Below, piece by piece: positions 22,710 through 30,151 of a DNA stretch of 39,922 nucleotides; position 1 is the first letter of the stretch, and every line of letters begins with the position of its first letter. This DNA is from Clostridia bacterium (lineage in GTDB: Bacteria > Bacillota > Clostridia > Oscillospirales > CAG-272): the NCBI GenBank assembly GCA_017628755.1, contig JAGBYM010000093.1, forward strand, positions 1-39,922, in the 5' to 3' direction. Under the pieces are notes generated by a model. The model made no database searches. It worked only from the letters and a program-made list of their open reading frames with translations, and was not told the origin of the DNA. The translations under genes were made by a program, and so were the position numbers.

Positions 22710-23605
22710 TCCTCGTAAACTCCGTAGGATTCGAGCACTACGCGTCCGAGATCGTAGAGATAACGCTCGAAAGCGTCTCTGAGTGCAAGAGGCGCACCCG
22801 CGAGTCTCGTCTCGCGCTCATATTTGCGGCGCTTTGCGGCGGGAGTAAAGAATCCGCCAACCTCAAAGGTGAAGTACCCCTCGTAGCCAATATCGAGAAG
22901 TCCGTTCATTACGGCATCCAGATTCATCGTACCGAGGAAGGGTACGAGATGGCTGTCCGAGGTCTCAAGATTATCCTGAATATGAAGCGCGCGGACGTGC
23001 GATCCGAGCAGACGGAGCTCCTCGTCCTGCGGCATATCCTGCATGTTTGCGTGTCCCGCGTCCCAGACCGCGTGGAAAAGCGGATGATCCACGACCTCGA
23101 TCTGACGGAGCAGATCGGTCGCGTTATCGATCCAATAAAGACCCTCGTGATGCATCTTGTTGAAGTTTTCAACAAGAATATTGACCCCGTACTTCTCCGC
23201 CTCGCGGAGAATGGGCATGAAGAAGAGCTTGTTCTGCTCAAAGGTTTCCTCGGGTGTAAGTCCGTGAACGTAACCCGAATGAACAACGAGATTCGGAATG
23301 CCCCAATATCCGCACGCTTCAACACAGCGGATAGTGTCGGCTATGAAAACACCGCCGTCGTCGACGAGAGGCTTGCCCATCGGCGAATGCGCCTGAACGA
23401 GCTTGATACCGATCTTATCTGCCGCCTCTGCGACTTCGCCGAAGAAATGCTTGTAATCTTCGGAATAAACACCGTTTCGGTCGCGGTAATCGCTTCCGAA
23501 ATTGTAATCGGCATACTTAAATCCCGCCGCGCGGATATGCTCAAGTGCCTTGATCTGTGAACGTGTATAACCGTAAAAATCGCCTGTAGTCGTTGCAAGT
23601 TTCAT
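22706..23605 (-). CDS. Sugar phosphate isomerase/epimerase (TIM barrel, AP endonuclease 2 superfamily)
   Basis: A 299-residue TIM-barrel protein. Metal-site residues of the family are visible: H109 (VVHSGY), E146 (LVENFN), D182 and H185 (WDAGHAN), H208 (ALHIQDN), E248 (FEVGG). Such enzymes isomerise or epimerise keto and aldo sugars, inositol derivatives or hydroxypyruvate-type substrates with a divalent metal. GGAGG lies six bases before the ATG, behind a strong promoter. It heads an operon with an SGNH hydrolase and a membrane protein. A second, only distantly similar family member is at 37355-38251. Confidence 0.88.
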   Translation of the reverse strand: MKLATTTGDFYGYTRSQIKALEHIRAAGFKYADYNFGSDYRDRNGVYSEDYKHFFGEVAEAADKIGIKLVQAHSPMGKPLVDDGGVFIADTIRCVEACGYWGIPNLVVHSGYVHGLTPEETFEQNKLFFMPILREAEKYGVNILVENFNKMHHEGLYWIDNATDLLRQIEVVDHPLFHAVWDAGHANMQDMPQDEELRLLGSHVRALHIQDNLETSDSHLVPFLGTMNLDAVMNGLLDIGYEGYFTFEVGGFFTPAAKRRKYERETRLAGAPLALRDAFERYLYDLGRVVLESYGVYEE

Positions 23606-23637
23606 TTTGTACCTCCGAGGAGTATTTATTTGATTTT

Positions 23638-23666
23638 ATTATATCATTTTTTCGCGGTAATTTCAA
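23638..23666 (-). promoter_or_regulatory. Sigma-A promoter of the isomerase-SGNH operon
   Basis: Minus strand: TTGAAA (23661-23666), 17-base spacer, TATAAT (23638-23643) with TGA before it. It is 33 bases upstream of the ATG at 23605. Confidence 0.88.
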
Positions 23667-23675
23667 TAGAAATAT

Positions 23676-23703
23676 AAAAATCGACTCAATTGAGTCGATT
23701 TTT
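23676..23703 (-). terminator. Rho-independent terminator of the opp operon
   Basis: A perfect palindrome (ATCGACTC, AATT, GAGTCGAT) is flanked by five A on the left and T on the right, so on the minus strand the stem is followed by a T run. It lies immediately after the stop of the last opp-operon gene (23703). The stem is A/T rich and the loop small. Confidence 0.75.
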
Positions 23704-24095
23704 TATTTATAAAGATTGTAAAAGTACAGCATAACGAGTGAGACCGCAATGAAAACGGCACCCGTGAGCATAAGGAAACCGAAGGGAAGCTTCAGATCCT
23801 CGCGGCTTTCTCTGTATTCATAAAAAGTATTATACTTCTTCTGACTCTTCTTGCGGAACATGTCCACAAAGGAGCTTACGCCGTAAACGAAGATGTCAAA
23901 AGTGCCCTCGTTGCTCGAAAAAACGAGCACGCCCGCGGCAAATATAACAACTCCGACAGCGAAGAAAGCATCGCAAAGGATATGAAAGACCGTGACGGGC
24001 GCGGTCTGCGCGAAGAGGTCCTTAGACCATACGATCGCGCCGACCGCCAAAAGCCCGATGACGGCTGTGATCAGATATTTTTTAACCGATCTCAT
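23703..24095 (-). CDS. Small membrane protein, DUF3899-like
   Basis: A 130-residue protein with three or four membrane helices: about 9-23, 35-58 and 104-126. The central block ILCDAFFAVGVVIFAAGVLV, then GTFDIFVYGVSSFVDMF, then a Lys/Tyr-rich loop is the layout I associate with DUF3899 proteins. Function unknown. Its ATG overlaps the oppF stop as ATGA, so it is made together with the peptide transporter. Co-transcription suggests a transporter-linked role, but no motif shows one. Confidence 0.75.
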   Translation of the reverse strand: MRSVKKYLITAVIGLLAVGAIVWSKDLFAQTAPVTVFHILCDAFFAVGVVIFAAGVLVFSSNEGTFDIFVYGVSSFVDMFRKKSQKKYNTFYEYRESREDLKLPFGFLMLTGAVFIAVSLVMLYFYNLYK

Positions 24096-25174
24096 TTATT
24101 CGATTCTTCATACTCGAGGCGGTACTTTTCGAACTCCTCGGTATTGCAGTAAACGAAGTGTCCGGGGTATACCTCTCTCATAGTAGGACCTTCCTTCGAA
24201 TAGTCATGGTCCATAACGGGATTGTATACGATACGTTTTCTGTTCTTCTCCGTGATCGGGTCAGGAAGCGGGATCGCGGAAAGAAGCGAACGTGTGTAAG
24301 GATGGAAGGGATGCGCAAAGAGCTCATCACTCGTTCCAAGCTCGACGATCTTACCGAAATACATAACGGCAATTCTGTTCGAGAAGTATTTTACGACTGC
24401 AAGGTCATGCGCGATGAAGAGGATGGTAAGTCCCATCTCGCGGCTGAGGTCGTTGAGAAGGTTGATAACCTGCGCCTGGATCGAAACGTCGAGAGCCGAG
24501 ATAGGCTCGTCGGCGATGATCAGCTCGGGGTTCATGATGACCGCGCGGGCAATACCGATACGCTGACGCTGTCCGCCCGAGAACTCGTGGGGATAACGCG
24601 ATGCGTGCTCCTGAACAAGACCTACGGTCTCGAGGATCTTGTAAACCTGCTTGTCGATATAATCTTGATCCTTAACTCCCTTGATGATAAGACCCTCTGC
24701 GATGATATCGCGTACGGTCATACGGGGGTCAAGAGAAGCGATAGGGTCCTGGAAGATCATCTGGATCTCGTTTGTAAGGTTGTTATCCTTCTTACGGCTC
24801 CACTTGCTGTGATCTGCCTGAGCCTTCTTGATCTCTTCCTTATTCTTTGCTACGATCTCTGCAAGCTCCTCTTTTGTGATCTTGCCGTCGGCGCAGTCCT
24901 TTTTAGCCGCCTTGATGGCGTCCTTATAGGAACGGGTACCTGCACAGATACGCTCGCCCTTGTAGTAAACCGAACCGCCGGTGATATCGTAAAGACGGAT
25001 GATCGAACGTCCGGTGGTGGTCTTACCGCAACCCGATTCGCCTACGAGACCGAAAACCTCGCCCTTGTAGATATCAAAGCTTACGTTATCGACCGCCTTA
25101 AGCTCACGCGTTTTGCCGAGCTTGAAATACTGCTGGAGATTTTGAACACTTAAAAGAACTTCTTTTTCTTCCAT
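24092..25174 (-). CDS. oppF: Oligopeptide ABC transporter ATP-binding protein OppF, with an insertion
   Basis: A 360-residue ATPase of the peptide importer. Motifs: Walker A GESGCGKT (45-52), Q-loop FQDP (Q142), signature FSGGQRQR (198-205), Walker B LIIADEP (218-224), H-loop AHD, and the OppF C-terminal block HPFHPYTRSLLSAIP. Between Walker A and the Q-loop there is an extra Lys/Ala-rich helical stretch, roughly residues 78-133, about 45 residues longer than usual, which accounts for the extra length. The start is the ATG at 25174, two bases after the oppD stop, with GGAG inside the end of oppD. The final 30 residues contain a YPGHFVYCN segment that may be a small metal site. Confidence 0.93.
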   Translation of the reverse strand: MEEKEVLLSVQNLQQYFKLGKTRELKAVDNVSFDIYKGEVFGLVGESGCGKTTTGRSIIRLYDITGGSVYYKGERICAGTRSYKDAIKAAKKDCADGKITKEELAEIVAKNKEEIKKAQADHSKWSRKKDNNLTNEIQMIFQDPIASLDPRMTVRDIIAEGLIIKGVKDQDYIDKQVYKILETVGLVQEHASRYPHEFSGGQRQRIGIARAVIMNPELIIADEPISALDVSIQAQVINLLNDLSREMGLTILFIAHDLAVVKYFSNRIAVMYFGKIVELGTSDELFAHPFHPYTRSLLSAIPLPDPITEKNRKRIVYNPVMDHDYSKEGPTMREVYPGHFVYCNTEEFEKYRLEYEESNK

Positions 25175-25176
25175 AA

Positions 25177-27324
25177 TTATTCTCTCTCCTTCTTCATACG
25201 TTCGATACGGTCCTTGATGATCTCGGGCATCTCGACCTTGGGCGCGTTGGGATGGAGCAGCCATGTAGCCGCAGAATGAGTCTCGGTCACCTCAAAGAGA
25301 GGAGGATCAAGCTCAAAGTCGATCTCAAGCGCATACTTGTTTCTTGCCGCAAAGGCATCGCCCTTGGGAGGATAGATCATATTGGGAGGTGTGCCGGGGA
25401 TCGATTCGAGCTTACCCTTGGTGTAAAGGTCGGGCATACTGCTGAGGAGTGCCCAGGTGTAAGGATGAGCGGGCTCGTAGAAGATCTCTTCTGCGTTACC
25501 GTACTCAACGATCTTACCCGCGTACATAACGGCAATTCTGTCCGCCATATTTGCAACAACACCCATATTATGAGTGATGAAGATAACCGAAAGGTTTCTT
25601 TCTCTCTTGATATTGTTAATGAGCTCAAGGATCTGCGCCTGAATGGTAACGTCAAGCGCGGTGGTGGGCTCGTCACAGATAAGGATATCGGGGTTCGCGG
25701 CAAGCGCGATAGCGATAACCACTCTCTGTCTCATACCGCCCGAAAGCTCGAAGGGATACTGATGGAATCTTGCAGCCGGCTCGGGGATACCAACCTCTTC
25801 AAGAAGCTTGATTGCCTTTGCCTTTGCGATCATCTTGTTCATCTTTACAACGAACTTCGATGCCTGATCCTTCAGATAGTCAATGATCTCGATAACGTGG
25901 AAGTTAGCGTCGAATGCCGCATCCTTCTCGATATCGGATTCGTAATGCTTGCAAAGATTCTCGATAATCTTGCAAATGTTAGAAAGCTTAAGCTCAAGGT
26001 CAACGATGACCTGGGGAGTAAGCACCCAGTCGGGCTGCTCACCCTTGCGGATGATCTTATCGTACTTAGCCTTGTTCTTAAGATACTTCTTTTCTTCGAT
26101 CGGATTTTTCTTGATACCGTCAAAGTACTCGCCGATTGCAGTCTCAAACGCGGACGGGAAAACATACTCGATACTTTCCTTCTTTACGTTGAGTCTGTCG
26201 ATAGCCGCAATAACCTTTTCGCCCAGAGGCTTGATATAAGACTCAGCGGTCTTCTCATCGATCTTGCCTGCCTTGAAATACTCAAGTGCGGCATAAAGCT
26301 CGGGAAGGACTGCAGCCTTCTTTTCGATCGACTTCTTATGCGAATAGAGAACGCCCTTCTCTGCCGTCTCGATGAAGGCAAGCATGAACTCGCGGTCAAG
26401 ATACTCGCGGGTCATTTTGTTTATCTCACCGATCGACATCGAGGAAAGATCTGCATTCGGATTTGCGGTCAGATAGTAACCGATAGTGAAGAAGTTGGGC
26501 ACCTCAAGCGCAAGAGCGGCCTTGATGATGGCGTGAAGCTTCTCAAGAGTCTCAAGAGCAGCCGCAGGCTCAACCTTCTTGCCCTTCTTAACAAGGGCGG
26601 CAAGCTCGCTCATACATGCATCGGTCGCATCATTCTTTACAACAAGGTAAGGATTGAAGGACTGCTCGTAAAGCTTTTTGAACTTCTTGAGCTCTGCCGC
26701 GATATCGAACTTCTTCTGCTTTTCCAGCATCTGGATCACGCTGTCAACTTCAACCTCGAGCTGAATTGCGCTACCGTTTGCCTCGTTAAAGTCTCGCTCA
26801 ATGTTCGTTGCGGATACACAGAACTCATCGAACTTTGCGAGCTTCGCCGCAACGTCGGCAGTGAGATCAACTCCTGCCTCCTTATCTGCGGCATTTATAT
26901 TTTCGCCCAGAAGAGCGAGCATTGTATTGAACGCTTTTTTAGCGTTTTTCTTACCGGTCTTTGCCTTGAGGATCATAGCCTCGGTCATCTGCTGACCTAC
27001 ACGCATGATCTGGTTCAGGCTCGACATCGGATCCTGGAAGATCATAGCTACCTTGTCGCCGCGGAGCTTATGGAAATCTTCCTCAGAAATTTTCAGTAAA
27101 TCCTGTCCATCATATAATATCTCGCCGCCCTCAACGATCGAGTTGCCCGCCAGGATACCCATAATAGCCTTACTGGTTACGGATTTTCCCGAGCCGGACT
27201 CACCAACGATCGCCAGAGTCTCGCCTCGGTAAAGGTCAAAGGAGATGTTTCTGACGGCCTTTAATATTCCACCCTGGGTACGGAATGATATTTGCAGATT
27301 TTTTACTTCTAATTTCTTATCCAT
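25177..27324 (-). CDS. oppD: Oligopeptide ABC transporter ATP-binding protein OppD with a very large insertion
   Basis: A 715-residue ATPase, about twice the normal OppD length. Walker A GESGSGKS (41-48) and Q-loop FQDPMSSLN (Q97) are followed by the usual VGQQMTEAM. Then come roughly 380 residues (about 121-500) with no counterpart in ordinary OppD, mostly charged helices. The domain resumes with LLEEVGIPEPAARFHQYPFE, signature LSGGMRQR (527-534), Walker B DILICDEP (546-553) and H-loop THN (H586). All ATPase motifs are intact, so it should be functional. The start is the ATG at 27324 with AAGGA 12 bases upstream; an ATG at 27336 is too close to that site. It pairs with OppF to drive OppBC. 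Confidence 0.93.
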   Translation of the reverse strand: MDKKLEVKNLQISFRTQGGILKAVRNISFDLYRGETLAIVGESGSGKSVTSKAIMGILAGNSIVEGGEILYDGQDLLKISEEDFHKLRGDKVAMIFQDPMSSLNQIMRVGQQMTEAMILKAKTGKKNAKKAFNTMLALLGENINAADKEAGVDLTADVAAKLAKFDEFCVSATNIERDFNEANGSAIQLEVEVDSVIQMLEKQKKFDIAAELKKFKKLYEQSFNPYLVVKNDATDACMSELAALVKKGKKVEPAAALETLEKLHAIIKAALALEVPNFFTIGYYLTANPNADLSSMSIGEINKMTREYLDREFMLAFIETAEKGVLYSHKKSIEKKAAVLPELYAALEYFKAGKIDEKTAESYIKPLGEKVIAAIDRLNVKKESIEYVFPSAFETAIGEYFDGIKKNPIEEKKYLKNKAKYDKIIRKGEQPDWVLTPQVIVDLELKLSNICKIIENLCKHYESDIEKDAAFDANFHVIEIIDYLKDQASKFVVKMNKMIAKAKAIKLLEEVGIPEPAARFHQYPFELSGGMRQRVVIAIALAANPDILICDEPTTALDVTIQAQILELINNIKRERNLSVIFITHNMGVVANMADRIAVMYAGKIVEYGNAEEIFYEPAHPYTWALLSSMPDLYTKGKLESIPGTPPNMIYPPKGDAFAARNKYALEIDFELDPPLFEVTETHSAATWLLHPNAPKVEMPEIIKDRIERMKKERE

Positions 27325-27407
27325 AAATATAACCATTCCTTTCCGCCGCAAATTTATCCCATTTGCGGCAATCATTTTTGTTCAATAACATTTTAAAGTA
27401 AGATATC

Positions 27408-28955
27408 TTATTCCTCTGTACCTCTGAGGGAGGGGTTGAAAGCGTCACGCAGACCGTTACCGAAGAGGTTAAAGGAGAGCATGAGAAGGCTTATGAAGAG
27501 CGAAGGCCAAAGAATCATATGCGGATAAGTGAACAGATAGTTCTGTCCGGTCGCAAGAAGCGTACCTACGCTGGTCATGCTACCCGTGCTGAGGTTGATG
27601 ATTCCGAGGTAGGAAAGGCTTGTCTCCGAGAAGATAACGCCCGGGATAACAAGTACGCTCGACGTGATAAGAGTACCTATCGCATTGGGGAAAATGTGCT
27701 TGAACATAATTCTTCTGTCGCGGGCACCGAGAGTTCTCGCTACAAGAACGTATTCCTGGTTCTTGAAACGGTAGAACTGCATTCTCGTTCTTCCCGCCAT
27801 TCCCGTCCATCCTGTCAGGAAGAAGGAAATAAACAGAATAATGACGTGGCTGACATTAAAGTGATATTTCAGAAGTGTAATAACGATCATGAAGGGGATC
27901 GAAGCAAGAAGGTCAACGATTCGCTCCATGATAAGGTCGATCTTACCGCCATAGTAACCCTCAATGGAACCGTAGATAGCTCCGACAAAGAGGTTAACCG
28001 ATGCAACGATGATAGCGAGGATGAAGGAGAATCTTGCACCGCTCGAGAGACATACGAAGAGGTCCTTACCCGCATTATTCGCTCCAAGGATATGGAGGGG
28101 CTCGGTAATACCGTCGCCCGCAAGATAATGCTGGTAGATATAATACTCGCGGTAGTCTACACGAACGTTCCAGATGTCACCCGCCTTGGGCTCCGCATAG
28201 TTGTAAAGCTTTGTGTCGCCCTCCCAGTACATCTTACTGGTGTAAAGGTCGGTGCCGTCGTTGGGAAGGTAGATCGGAATGAAATTTCCGTTATTATCGT
28301 AAACGGTAGTGGTCTTACGGCCAGCGCCGAGCTTGGTCTGGTACCAGATGTTAGCATTGGTCTTATCCTGCTCAGCCTCGGGACGCTGCTTGGGGTCGGT
28401 GATCGGAAGGATTACCTGAACGCCCTTTTCATCCTGATATGCCTGAAGAGCCTGATACTGTGCGGTATCGAGAAGCACGTACTTTACGCCGACTGCGTTG
28501 TATGTGTCAAGACGGAACTTGTAAAGCTCACTGGTCTTGCCCATATATACGCTTTCGGTGATCTTCGGCTCGTTCATGATAACATCACGGCCGATCTCCT
28601 GCTGGATCGCGCGGTACTGCTCGTAAGTCGCCTTGTTTACTTCCTTGGTCTGACCGCCATCCCAGAAAGGAATGCCGAGCTTGTGGAAGAGGGGGTTCTT
28701 GGGGAGAACGTACGCGTAGCTTGCATCCTCATACGCAACGGTATAGGGAGTAAGCCAGGGACCGATAATTGCAAAAAGTACGAGGAATACGATAATAACA
28801 GTAGCCGCAAGGGATGCCTTGTTTCTTGCAAAACGGTTGAGAGCATCTCTGAAGTAGGTTACGGGCTTGGTATCAAGCTTTTTGTCGTGAAGGTTGTCGC
28901 CCGTGGAATGGAAAACAAACTTTTCAGCTGAGATCTTATAATCCTGTGCTTTCAT
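27408..28955 (-). CDS. oppC: Oligopeptide ABC transporter permease OppC with an external insertion
   Basis: A 515-residue permease; ordinary OppC has about 300. The cytoplasmic N-terminus and first helix (about 48-69) are normal. About 210 extra residues (75-285) follow before the family block HILGANNAGKDLFVCLSSGA, which stands where LGTDxxGRDxxSRxxxGxR is usual. Five more helices follow, with the EAA loop EYVLVARTLGARDRRIMFKH that contacts the ATPases. By topology the insert is outside the membrane, facing the binding protein. It contains several Tyr/Trp-rich beta-like segments. Its ATG directly follows the oppB TAA with no gap, so it is translationally coupled. Confidence 0.93.
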   Translation of the reverse strand: MKAQDYKISAEKFVFHSTGDNLHDKKLDTKPVTYFRDALNRFARNKASLAATVIIVFLVLFAIIGPWLTPYTVAYEDASYAYVLPKNPLFHKLGIPFWDGGQTKEVNKATYEQYRAIQQEIGRDVIMNEPKITESVYMGKTSELYKFRLDTYNAVGVKYVLLDTAQYQALQAYQDEKGVQVILPITDPKQRPEAEQDKTNANIWYQTKLGAGRKTTTVYDNNGNFIPIYLPNDGTDLYTSKMYWEGDTKLYNYAEPKAGDIWNVRVDYREYYIYQHYLAGDGITEPLHILGANNAGKDLFVCLSSGARFSFILAIIVASVNLFVGAIYGSIEGYYGGKIDLIMERIVDLLASIPFMIVITLLKYHFNVSHVIILFISFFLTGWTGMAGRTRMQFYRFKNQEYVLVARTLGARDRRIMFKHIFPNAIGTLITSSVLVIPGVIFSETSLSYLGIINLSTGSMTSVGTLLATGQNYLFTYPHMILWPSLFISLLMLSFNLFGNGLRDAFNPSLRGTEE

Positions 28956-29981
28956 TTATTTCGCCCCCATTCTGATTCTCGGGTCAATGACACCGTAGGA
29001 AAGGTCTATGACAAGTCCGGCTGCAAGACCTACAAGGAGGTAGAATCCCGAAAGCATCATAAAGAAGTCATAGTCCTGTGAGTTGATCGCATTCAGATAA
29101 AGTCCGCCTACGCCGGGAATACCGAAGATCTTCTCGATAACGAGAGAACCGGAAAGGACGCTGACGAATTCACCGATGATCGAAGGGAAGATCGGAACCA
29201 TCGCGTTACGCAGAGCGTGACGGGTGGTTGCCTGAGCCTTGGTAAGGCCCTTGGTTCTTGCAAGAAGCATAAACTCGCTTGTAAGAACCTCAGTAAGCTC
29301 CGCACGTGTGAAACGCGCATATCCCGCGATCGAACCGAAGGACATTGCAAACACTGCAGGGAGCGTAGAAACAAACATTTCCTTATTGAAATACAAGTGC
29401 CAGTTGAAGGTACCCGGTGTATATACGAAATTCTTTTCAGGATAAGTGTCGATTATATGCTGAAAAGACGAAAAACTCAAAGGCAATAAACTAAGCTTAA
29501 AACACAAGGTGTAAAGCAACAGTGAAGCATAAACGAATGAAGGTACCGAAATAAATACCATAACAGCCGTGCTTATAACGTGGTCCTGCCACTTATTCTT
29601 TTTGAGCGCAGCAAAAATACCCAGAGCAATTCCTATCGGAACAGCAAAGAGGGAGGAATATATATTGATCAGGATTGTAGGAGGAAGCTTTTCGATGAAA
29701 ACATCCCAAACAGGACGTCCACGGTAAGAAGGCATCTGAAAGCCAATTCCAAAGTCGCCGTCCATAATTATTCTCTTGATATATCTGACAAACTGCTCGG
29801 GGATGGGATCAAAGTATCCTCTTGCCTCAAACTGAGCGATGATCTTAGACGTATCTTCGCCAAATCCAACCGAAGTATCAATAGGAAGAAGTTTGACTAA
29901 AACAAAGCATGTTACAAAAATAATGGTAAAAGTAACGATCATAAGACCGATTCTCTTACAAATATATTTGAACATATACAT
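28956..29981 (-). CDS. oppB: Oligopeptide ABC transporter permease OppB
   Basis: A 341-residue inner-membrane permease with the OppB N-terminal helix (FKYICKRIGLMIVTFTIIFV), an external loop, and five further helices. The EAA cytoplasmic loop is present as EFMLLARTKGLTKAQATTRHALRNA (longer run here is residues 238-262), and the C-terminus ends with DLSYGVIDPRIRMG, typical of OppB. Length is only slightly above normal, unlike its partners. AAAGGAG lies 11 bases before the ATG; a second ATG two codons in is possible. A 170-base gap with two hairpins separates it from oppA. Confidence 0.93.
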   Translation of the reverse strand: MYMFKYICKRIGLMIVTFTIIFVTCFVLVKLLPIDTSVGFGEDTSKIIAQFEARGYFDPIPEQFVRYIKRIIMDGDFGIGFQMPSYRGRPVWDVFIEKLPPTILINIYSSLFAVPIGIALGIFAALKKNKWQDHVISTAVMVFISVPSFVYASLLLYTLCFKLSLLPLSFSSFQHIIDTYPEKNFVYTPGTFNWHLYFNKEMFVSTLPAVFAMSFGSIAGYARFTRAELTEVLTSEFMLLARTKGLTKAQATTRHALRNAMVPIFPSIIGEFVSVLSGSLVIEKIFGIPGVGGLYLNAINSQDYDFFMMLSGFYLLVGLAAGLVIDLSYGVIDPRIRMGAK

Positions 29982-30008
29982 TTTTTGTACTCTCCTTTCT
30001 TTAGAGTG

Positions 30009-30082
30009 CCTCTAAATATTCTGCACACGTCGAGTTGCGGAAAAATCATCCGTCGATTCGGCGGGAGCAGAATATTTAGAGG
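30009..30082. repeat. 16-base perfect inverted repeat between oppA and oppB
   Basis: CCTCTAAATATTCTGC (30009-30024) is exactly complementary to GCAGAATATTTAGAGG (30067-30082) across 42 bases. Transcribed, it would form a long stem just upstream of the oppB ribosome site. No T run follows, so it is not a standard terminator. It may be an mRNA-processing or stabilising structure, or a small mobile palindromic element. Confidence 0.8.
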
Positions 30083-30102
30083 ACGTTAATAAACAGCGAC
30101 AA

Positions 30103-30129
30103 TGAGGGATAGTTAAAAACTATCCCTCA
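30103..30129 (-). promoter_or_regulatory. Hairpin after oppA (transcript stabiliser or partial attenuator)
   Basis: TGAGGGATAGTT (30103-30114) pairs perfectly with AACTATCCCTCA (30118-30129) over a 3-base loop, 22 bases after the oppA stop. The minus strand continues ATTGTCGCTGTTT, without a T tract. Such a stem after the binding-protein gene usually protects the 3' end of its mRNA and lets more OppA be made than permease. Confidence 0.65.
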
Positions 30130-30151
30130 ACGCCGTTAAATTACCGGGCGA

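Noticed and set aside
25175..25264. N-terminal extension of OppF
   Set aside because: It reads inside the end of oppD in another frame; the real start follows the oppD stop.
25252..27099. 615-residue open frame on the + strand
   Set aside because: Antisense shadow of oppD, whose ATPase motifs are all intact on the minus strand.
27519..28931. 470-residue open frame on the + strand
   Set aside because: Antisense to oppC; no recognisable domain or start signals.
30103..30129. Terminator after oppA
   Set aside because: The stem is good but no T run follows on the minus strand, so it would not end transcription by itself.
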